NCBI GenBank assembly: GCA_913009915.1
Contig: CAJVYZ010000251.1
Coordinates: 1-5,129, forward strand
Length of the DNA stretch: 5,129 nt
From: an uncultured Gemmatimonadota bacterium
GTDB taxonomy: Bacteria > Gemmatimonadota > Gemmatimonadetes > Gemmatimonadales > GWC2-71-9
Reading direction: 5' to 3'
In this document: positions 1-5,129 of the stretch, piece after piece
Numbering within the stretch: the first letter of the stretch is position 1
Layout of the letters: every line of letters begins with the position of its first letter
Made by a program: the position numbers and the translations under genes
Notes under the pieces: generated by a model
What the model saw: the letters and a program-made list of their open reading frames with translations, nothing else
Told to the model about the DNA's origin: nothing
Databases searched by the model: none

Positions 1-827
1 CTATCCTGCACGGCACCACCAGCGATACCTACGAACTGTTCTTCCCGCTGGAGATCAAGGCCCAGACACAGGTTCTCGCCGTCGGGTATCGCGGCAATCA
101 AGGGCTGGTGCACGTTACCTTCGCCATTCCCGGTTCCTCCCTCACTGGAACGGAAAACCCGCGAGGCATCATCTATCCAGTCCGGTTGCGGTTCGTGGCC
201 ATGGACGGTACCGGCGATCCGGTCGGGTTCGTCGATACCACCCGTGTGTTCCTAGCCCGGCAAGCCGTGCCGCAGGACGAATACTTGGTTGGTGAGGTCA
301 ACCTCCCGGTACCGCCGGGGATACTGCAATACCGAATCGCCTTGCAACAAGGCGAGCATGCCGGCATGCTCCTGCCGATCGATTCGGTTCTGGTCGCCGC
401 GGTCGCTGGTACCGAGCTCGCTCTGAGTGATCCGGTCCTCGGGTCCAGGACCAGCAATCTTACTTGGAACCCCGCAGTCGGCGACACGGTGTTTTTCAAT
501 CCCCACGGCGCCTATCGACAAGACGACCTCATCGAGTTGTACTATGAGGTCTACGGACTGGTGACGGGCCGGCAGTACCAAACCCAGCTCGTCGTCAAGA
601 AGGAAGGCGGCGGCGGCGGATTCCTGGGACTGGGGAAGATCTTCGGTGGCGGGTCCACCCCCATCAGCCTGCGGTTCGAGGAGCTGGCCTCCGACCAGGT
701 GGTGCGAGTCCAGCGGTCCATCCAGCTGCGGAAGTTGAAGCCAGGGTCGTACACTCTGGAACTGGCCGTTACCGACGATCGGGGACTGACCTCACGTCGC
801 ACCCAGGACTTCGAAGTGGTCAAGTAG
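1..827 (+). CDS. GWxTD-family protein, C-terminal part (5' end outside the window)
   Basis: The frame is open from base 3, giving 274 visible residues before the TAG at 825-827. The GTG at 108 is not a credible start: the residues before it (ILHGTTSDTYEL...) align with residues 446-488 of the downstream protein, so the gene begins upstream of the window. The visible part matches the C-terminal half of the 831-2978 product end to end. Shared blocks include GTTxDTYEL, VPPG, D(T/S)VFFNP, a YYE(V/L)YGL strand, YQT, a glycine-rich loop containing GGGFL and K(I/V)FGGG, ISLxFxxLA and a final FEVV. This region is predicted to be mostly beta strands and to follow the GWxTD core, which is not visible here. 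The family's role is not established; by analogy with its neighbour the protein is probably exported. It lies three bases upstream of its paralogue, which suggests one operon. Family membership rests on that homology. Confidence 0.85.
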   Translation, partial: ILHGTTSDTYELFFPLEIKAQTQVLAVGYRGNQGLVHVTFAIPGSSLTGTENPRGIIYPVRLRFVAMDGTGDPVGFVDTTRVFLARQAVPQDEYLVGEVNLPVPPGILQYRIALQQGEHAGMLLPIDSVLVAAVAGTELALSDPVLGSRTSNLTWNPAVGDTVFFNPHGAYRQDDLIELYYEVYGLVTGRQYQTQLVVKKEGGGGGFLGLGKIFGGGSTPISLRFEELASDQVVRVQRSIQLRKLKPGSYTLELAVTDDRGLTSRRTQDFEVVK

Positions 828-830
828 GCC

Positions 831-2978
831 ATGCGACGCCTCCTCGGGGTCGCGCTGTGCCTCCTCGCCCTGCCGTCGTTCCTTCCCGCACAATCTTCCG
901 ACGACCGACACGCGCTGGAACAGCTGCGTGACTCACTCGCCGCCATCAGTGACACGGTCGACCTCATCAGGCTCGAGATGGAGTGGATCGATGTCGCCCG
1001 GGTCGATCGTGACAATGCCCTGCTGCATCTCCGGTTGGGGTTCCTGGCGCTCAGGCTGGGAGAAGTGGGCGGGAAGGACCACTACGACGATGCCGGGTCG
1101 GAGTTCGAGTGGGCCGCCGAACTGGAGCCGGAGTGGCCCTATGCATGGTACGGACTCGGCCTGGCCGAGTGGGGCCTGGCCCGCAATCCGGGGAACATCC
1201 TGTTCGGAGTATCTGCCTGGCTCAACAAGGACCAACGGACCGTGGCCGTGGGAGACTTCAGCCGCGCGGCCTCGGCCGACCCCGGTTTCATGCCTGCTCT
1301 GGAAGCGCTCTCGGAAACCACCGAGGAACAGGAAATCAACCGGCGTCCGCAGCTGGCCCTCGCTGCCTTCCGGCGGGGGTTGGACACCGAAGCCGCCGCG
1401 GACCCGCTGTTCCATTTGTATCGTGGCCGACTGGAGCGCTCGTTCGGCAGCGTGGAACGTTCGCTCGACGCGTTCGACGCCTATCGGAAGCTCGGCGGCG
1501 AGGTCTTCATGGCCGACCTCGAAACCGCCCGGTCACAGTTCCTGGTCGACAGCCTCGACGGCACGGAGGCCTATTATGCGGGCGCCGCCGGTACCGACTC
1601 ACTGACCATCGCCGGCTACCGGGCCGACCTCTCCCCCATCGCCGATGACAGCGTGCTGCAGGCGTTCGACCGGGCCGGTGGAGCGGCGCGCGCCACCTTC
1701 TTGAGGGCCTTCTGGACTACCCGCGACGACGAGGCGCTCCAGGCTCGGGGGGCCCGCTTGCGTGAGCACTACGCTCGCCTGGCCGTGGCCCGGCGATCGT
1801 TCCCCCGCTCACCCTTTACCCGGCGCTATCTGTTCGGTGAGTACTACCGGGACAACCACACCGATTTCGACGATCGGGGCGTGATCTACGTGCGGCACGG
1901 TGAGCCGAGCTTGCGCCGGAAACTGGTGGCGCCGCTGTCCGAAGCCTACGGCGCCGAGGGCTGGCGTTACCAGAGCGCGGACGGACACCGGGATTTCTAT
2001 TTCCTCGCCACCGAAGATCCCCAGGACTATCGGCTGCGGGCCACACCGCTCGATCTGCCGATCGCCAACCGGACCGACTTCCTGGAGGACTTCGAGCCCC
2101 GCCTTATCACCGCCGGAAGTGCCACCAGGGCGCGGTATGCCCAGGAGGTCTTCGTTCAGGGCAAGGAAAACATCGCCGTCGGCACCACCACCGACACCTA
2201 CGAACTGCGCTTCGATCGGAGCTTGGAGAGCATCGCCCAGGTCATGACGGCCGGCGGAAGCCAGGATGGTAACGTCCTCCATGTGGCCGTGGCCGTGCCC
2301 GTCGATCAACTCGAAGCCACCGATTCCGGCGGCGTGTCCTACTCGCTGACCATCCGCGCCGTGGCCCGCGACGCCGGCGGACGAATCGTGGCGCGGATCG
2401 ATTCCACCAGGGTGTGGCGACTGGAACAGCGTGACTCGGTCACCCATGTGCTCGAGCGGGTGTCCGTTCAGGTTCCGCCTGGCTGGTTGGAGATTCGTGT
2501 TGCCGTCATCAACGGCGACGGCGGTGGGGTGTTCCCCCGGGACACCATCGAGGTGTTGAGTGGTGGTACCGCCGGTGCCCGCATGAGCGTCCCCGTGCTG
2601 GGGCGCAGGACCCCGCGCATTGCCTGGCCCATTCCAGCCTCGCCGGACAGCGTGTTCTTCAACCCGTTGGAGACCTTCCCCCGGGATGGGGATCTGGAAG
2701 TCTACTACGAGCTCTACGGATTGACGGTGGGAGTCGACTACCAGACGAAAATCGAGGTGTCACGACCGGGTGGGGGGTTCCTCAGCAAGGTGTTCGGCGG
2801 CGGAGGCAAAAAGATCAGCCTCAGCTTCCAGCAACTCGCCGACGGGCCGGTGACCCGAGTGAGCCGGACGCTGGGGTTGCAGGAACTCGACCCGGGGACC
2901 TATCGCCTGGTGCTGTCCTTGACCGGCCCCGGGGGGATCGAGCTGCAGCATGAGCGGCTGTTCGAGGTGGTCGAGTAG
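831..2978 (+). CDS. GWxTD domain-containing protein with signal peptide and TPR-like N-terminal half
   Basis: This is a complete 715-residue protein. The ATG at 831 gives a good signal peptide (MRRLLGVALCLLALPSFLPA, cleavage likely after A20, no lipobox), so export to the periplasm or beyond is expected. Residues about 62-222 are helical and TPR-like (for example LHLRLGFLALRLG and YAWYGLGLAEWGLA). Residues about 285-400 match the GWxTD domain: FLRAFWTTRD (290-299), HTDFDDRGVIYVRHGEP (343-359) and GWRYQ followed by RDFYFLATED. The naming motif is degenerate, with DNHTD at 341-345 where GWxTD is expected. Residues about 440-715 form a beta-rich region shared with the upstream gene, including a glycine-rich loop at 647-659. 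The start lies 3 bases after the preceding stop. AGTAGG just before the ATG is at most a weak, very close Shine-Dalgarno, so translational coupling is likely. The biochemical function of the family is unknown. Family call is confident; the role is not. Confidence 0.88.
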   Translation: MRRLLGVALCLLALPSFLPAQSSDDRHALEQLRDSLAAISDTVDLIRLEMEWIDVARVDRDNALLHLRLGFLALRLGEVGGKDHYDDAGSEFEWAAELEPEWPYAWYGLGLAEWGLARNPGNILFGVSAWLNKDQRTVAVGDFSRAASADPGFMPALEALSETTEEQEINRRPQLALAAFRRGLDTEAAADPLFHLYRGRLERSFGSVERSLDAFDAYRKLGGEVFMADLETARSQFLVDSLDGTEAYYAGAAGTDSLTIAGYRADLSPIADDSVLQAFDRAGGAARATFLRAFWTTRDDEALQARGARLREHYARLAVARRSFPRSPFTRRYLFGEYYRDNHTDFDDRGVIYVRHGEPSLRRKLVAPLSEAYGAEGWRYQSADGHRDFYFLATEDPQDYRLRATPLDLPIANRTDFLEDFEPRLITAGSATRARYAQEVFVQGKENIAVGTTTDTYELRFDRSLESIAQVMTAGGSQDGNVLHVAVAVPVDQLEATDSGGVSYSLTIRAVARDAGGRIVARIDSTRVWRLEQRDSVTHVLERVSVQVPPGWLEIRVAVINGDGGGVFPRDTIEVLSGGTAGARMSVPVLGRRTPRIAWPIPASPDSVFFNPLETFPRDGDLEVYYELYGLTVGVDYQTKIEVSRPGGGFLSKVFGGGGKKISLSFQQLADGPVTRVSRTLGLQELDPGTYRLVLSLTGPGGIELQHERLFEVVE

Positions 2979-2980
2979 CC

Positions 2981-3000
2981 GCCGAACCACGCGGGTCGGC
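2981..3000 (+). terminator. Short hairpin after the GWxTD gene; possible weak terminator
   Basis: GCCGAACC (2981-2988) and GGGTCGGC (2993-3000) pair over 8 positions with one A-G mismatch around a 4-base loop, starting 2 bases after the TAG stop. Only two T residues follow, so it lacks the U-tract of a classical intrinsic terminator. It could weaken read-through into the kinase gene, protect the 3' end, or be chance pairing in GC-rich DNA. Confidence 0.3.
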
Positions 3001-3030
3001 TTGACTCCGATGGCCACGGCTCCCTAAGCT
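3001..3030 (+). promoter_or_regulatory. Putative sigma70-like promoter for the kinase, near-leaderless
   Basis: TTGACT (3001-3006) matches five of six bases of the -35 consensus TTGACA. After an 18-base spacer, TAAGCT (3025-3030) matches the TAnnnT pattern of -10 elements. Only 7 bases (3031-3037) separate it from the ATG at 3038, so transcription would begin at or within a base or two of the start codon. There is no AGGAGG-like site before that ATG, which agrees with leaderless translation. The site is short and the -10 is weak, so this remains a prediction. Confidence 0.45.
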
Positions 3031-3037
3031 TCGGCGC

Positions 3038-5026
3038 ATGAATTGCTCCCGCTGCGGGGCCGAAGTCCAGCCCGAGTGGAAGGCCTGTCCCTCCTGCGGG
3101 CTCGGCCTGAGCCCGACCACCCCCATTCAGGCGCTCCTGTCGGGTGACCTGTCCGAGTTGGATGTGGCCAAGGAGGCCCTGGGCGAGGATTATGAGATCC
3201 TCGAGGAATTGGGGCGGGGCGGCATGGCCATCGTCTACCTGGCCCGGGAACTGCAACTCGACCGCGAAGTGGCGGTCAAGATACTGCCGCTGTCGCTGGC
3301 GTTCGATGAGGAGTTCGTCAAGCGGTTCGAACAGGAAGCCCGTACCGCCGCCCAGCTGGAACATCCCAACATCATCCCCATCTACCGGGTCGGCAAGAGC
3401 GGACGGATCAGTTATTTCGTCATGAAGTACCTGCGGGGCCGGTCGCTGTCCGACCTCCTGGCCGAACGCGGACGCATCAAGCCGGTCGACATCCACCGCA
3501 TGCTGATCGAAACCGCTGGCGCCCTGGGGTACGCCGCGGAACGCGGCATCGTGCACCGTGACGTGAAGCCCGACAACTTCATCTTCGACGAATTCGGCGT
3601 CTGTGTGGTGACCGACTTCGGCATCGCCAAGGCGGCGTCGGCCAAGCGCCTGACCGGCACCGGGATGTCGATCGGCACACCGCACTACATGAGTCCGGAA
3701 CAGGCCCGGGCCCAGGCGCTCGACGGCCGCAGCGATCTCTACAGTCTCGGCATCGTGGCGTATCAGTGTCTCACCGGCACCGTGCCCTACGATGGCGAAG
3801 ACAGCTTTTCGATCGGGTATGCCCACATCATGGACCCGCTGCCGACTCCGACCTTGGTGTCGGCCGAGGAGCGAAATCTGTACCGCGTCATTCGCGCGAT
3901 GATGGCCAAGGATCCCAAGGACCGGTTCCAATCGTGTCACGATGTCGTGAGCGCCCTGCGGGGAGACGCCCCGATCCCCGAGCCGATGCCCGCCCCGGCC
4001 CGGGTCCTCCTCCCCGGTGCCAAGTCGAAGACCCCCACCGCGCCGTCGATTAGCACCCAACCGACCACCCCTCTGCCGGCCTTGGGCGCCTCCGGGCCGC
4101 GAACTCCGACCACGATTTCCGCCACCCCAACGCGGCGGCCCTTTGCCCGGCAGACCCCGGCCAGGAAGTCGGCGGCCGGCTGGTGGCTCACCGGGATCGT
4201 CGTGCTCGGAGGCGCCGGGGTTGGCGCCGCCTACGGCTACAAGGTCGGTCCCTTTGCCGAACCGGTGACCCCGGTACTCGGCGGGTCGGTGCCGGACAGC
4301 ATGCCGGCAGTGCCGGTACTGACCGCGCTGGATTCAACCCCGGTGGACAGCAACGCAGTCGGAGGGCCATCGGCCGTCGATGATTCCGCCGCCGCCGCCG
4401 CCGCCGCCGGCCAGCCCGCCGTCAGCCTCCCCCCTCCCACTCCCAGCAGGCCGGTGATGGCTTCGGGCGACAGCGGGGCCATCCGCATCCGCGGATTGCC
4501 GGCCGGATCGGCCGTGCTGATCGACGGCAATCCCGCGGTCAGCGCCGTCACCTATTTGCCGGTTGGCGATCACGTCATAGCCATCACCGCCCCGCGCCAC
4601 CACTTCTACGCCGATACCATCGACATCCGTCACGCCGAAATCGTGGACTACCAGCCGTCCCTCACAGCCGTGGGTGAGCCGGTCGGAGGCGGCCGCCGGG
4701 CGCCGATCATTACCCGGCGCCAAGCCGACTGCGACCGACCCAGCCAGGGGTACAATCGCAACAACGCGTGTTATGACGTCCGGCCGAGGCCCGTGGGGCC
4801 GACCTTCGTCACGGTACCGGCCACCTGGACGTCGCTGCCCTCGTCCAGCCGCCTGTTGATCCGGGTTTCCCGGGAAGGGAAGACCCTCGAGGTCCGCCAA
4901 CTCCGGCCATCCGACAATGACGACTTCGAGGCGCTGGCGCGCGAGTTTGCGGTGGGCATCGACTGGCATCCCGCCACCAAGGACGGTCGCCCGGTCATGG
5001 GGTGGACGCCGTGGGAGTTTCGTCCT
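3038..5026 (+). CDS. Transmembrane Ser/Thr protein kinase with zinc ribbon, PEGA-like and TonB-C-like domains (3' truncated)
   Basis: The 663 genuine residues encode a Hanks-type kinase that phosphorylates Ser/Thr on unknown targets. Residues 3-20 form a CxxC...CxxC zinc ribbon (C3, C6, C17, C20). The kinase domain spans about 52-308: glycine loop GRGGMAIVY (59-67), VAVK with K81, alphaC E100, HRDVKPDN (D175, N180), DFG (193-195), GTPHYMSPE (213-221), DxxSLG region and R296. All catalytic residues are present, so it should be active. A Pro/Thr-rich linker (about 309-378) ends in basic residues, then comes one membrane helix (about 381-403), placing the kinase in the cytoplasm. Outside are a low-complexity linker with seven alanines (451-457), a PEGA-like domain (about 479-542), a C565/C578 pair and a TonB-C-like segment (about 585-663) ending AREFAVGIDWHPATKDG...GWTPWEF. 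The open frame continues to 5086, but residues 664-682 are translated sequencing adapter. Judging by the TonB-C fold, few native residues are missing. Possible near-leaderless expression from its own promoter. Confidence 0.93.
4388..4408 (+). repeat. (GCC)7 trinucleotide run inside the kinase gene
   Basis: Seven perfect GCC codons encode seven alanines (residues 451-457) in the low-complexity linker between the membrane helix and the PEGA-like domain. The run could vary in length by slippage without changing the frame, altering only the tether. Confidence 0.9.
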
Positions 5027-5084
5027 AGATCGGAAGAGCGTCGTGTAGGGAAAGAGTGTAGATCTCGGTGGTCGCCGTATCATT
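5027..5084. other. Illumina TruSeq adapter contamination
   Basis: The 58 bases from AGATCGGAAGAGCGTCGTG (5027-5045) to CGCCGTATCATT (5073-5084) match, as I recall it, the reverse complement of the Illumina universal (P5-side) adapter in full. Translated in the kinase frame it gives RSEERRVGKECRSRWSPYH, and on the other strand it gives LMIRRPPRSTLFPYTTLFRS; both are well-known artefact peptides in public protein sets. Genuine sequence therefore ends at 5026. Confidence 0.98.
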
Positions 5085-5129
5085 AAAACAAAAAAAATCA
5101 CAGAGCCAGCGGAGTGCCTAGATCTCACC
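5085..5129. other. Post-adapter low-quality tail
   Basis: Thirteen bases of nearly pure A (5085-5097, one C) follow the adapter, as happens when a read runs off the end of its template. The rest (5098-5129) is not recognisable as genomic sequence. GAGTG at 5112-5116 and TAGATCTC at 5119-5126 repeat adapter bases 5054-5066 with two extra Cs between them, so it is probably degraded adapter signal. No gene should be called here. Confidence 0.85.

Noticed and set aside
108..110. GTG as the start of the first gene
   Set aside because: The same frame is open to the window edge, and the residues before the GTG align with the paralogue, so it is internal.
1809..2447. 212-codon minus-strand frame
   Set aside because: Antisense shadow of the GWxTD gene, Gly/His-rich with no domain pattern and no start context.
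2900..4060. 386-codon open frame on the minus strand
   Set aside because: It lies antisense to the kinase domain and the end of the GWxTD gene, both of which have clear family motifs. Long antisense frames are common in GC-rich genes, and the translation shows no recognisable domain.
4388..4408. GCC run as a phase-variation tract
   Set aside because: The unit is three bases, so length change keeps the frame; it can alter only linker length and cannot switch the gene on or off.
5027..5086. Novel basic cysteine-containing C-terminal tail on the kinase
   Set aside because: The bases are the TruSeq adapter, so the tail is not encoded by the organism.
4334..5128. 264-codon minus-strand frame beginning MRSRHSAGSV
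   Set aside because: Its start and first 34 residues come from the post-adapter tail and the adapter (LMIRRPPRSTLFPYTTLFRS is a known artefact); the remainder is antisense to the kinase.

Overview
The window looks like one short, GC-rich metagenomic or draft contig from a bacterium. The protein families suggest Gemmatimonadota: two GWxTD-domain proteins in tandem, and a zinc-ribbon Ser/Thr kinase with a PEGA-like and a TonB-C-like tail. That assignment is inferred from gene content and base composition; there is no rRNA or marker gene. All real genes lie on the + strand.

Bases 1-827 hold the 3' part of a GWxTD-family gene that enters from the left edge. Three bases later, 831-2978 hold a complete, probably secreted or periplasmic 715-residue paralogue with a signal peptide, TPR-like helices, a GWxTD core and a beta-rich C-terminal half. 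The two C-terminal halves align throughout, so this is a tandem duplication, probably co-transcribed. A 59-base gap (2979-3037) follows. It contains a short hairpin just after the stop and a TTGACT / TAAGCT promoter-like pair placed so that the next gene would be transcribed with almost no leader.

Bases 3038-5026 encode a transmembrane Hanks-type kinase that is cut at its 3' end. Its order is an N-terminal four-cysteine zinc ribbon, a kinase domain with all catalytic residues, a Pro/Thr-rich linker, one membrane helix, a PEGA-like domain and a TonB-C-like end. The open frame continues to a stop at 5084-5086, but its last 19 residues are not biological.

Bases 5027-5084 are Illumina TruSeq adapter read-through (it begins AGATCGGAAGAGCGTCGTG), followed by an A-rich stretch and a tail that partly echoes the adapter (5085-5129). 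Anything predicted there, on either strand, is a sequencing artefact. I found no CRISPR array, tRNA, rRNA, insertion sequence or defence system. The most useful results are the adapter-made false C-terminus, the cytoplasm-to-periplasm kinase architecture and the divergent tandem GWxTD pair.
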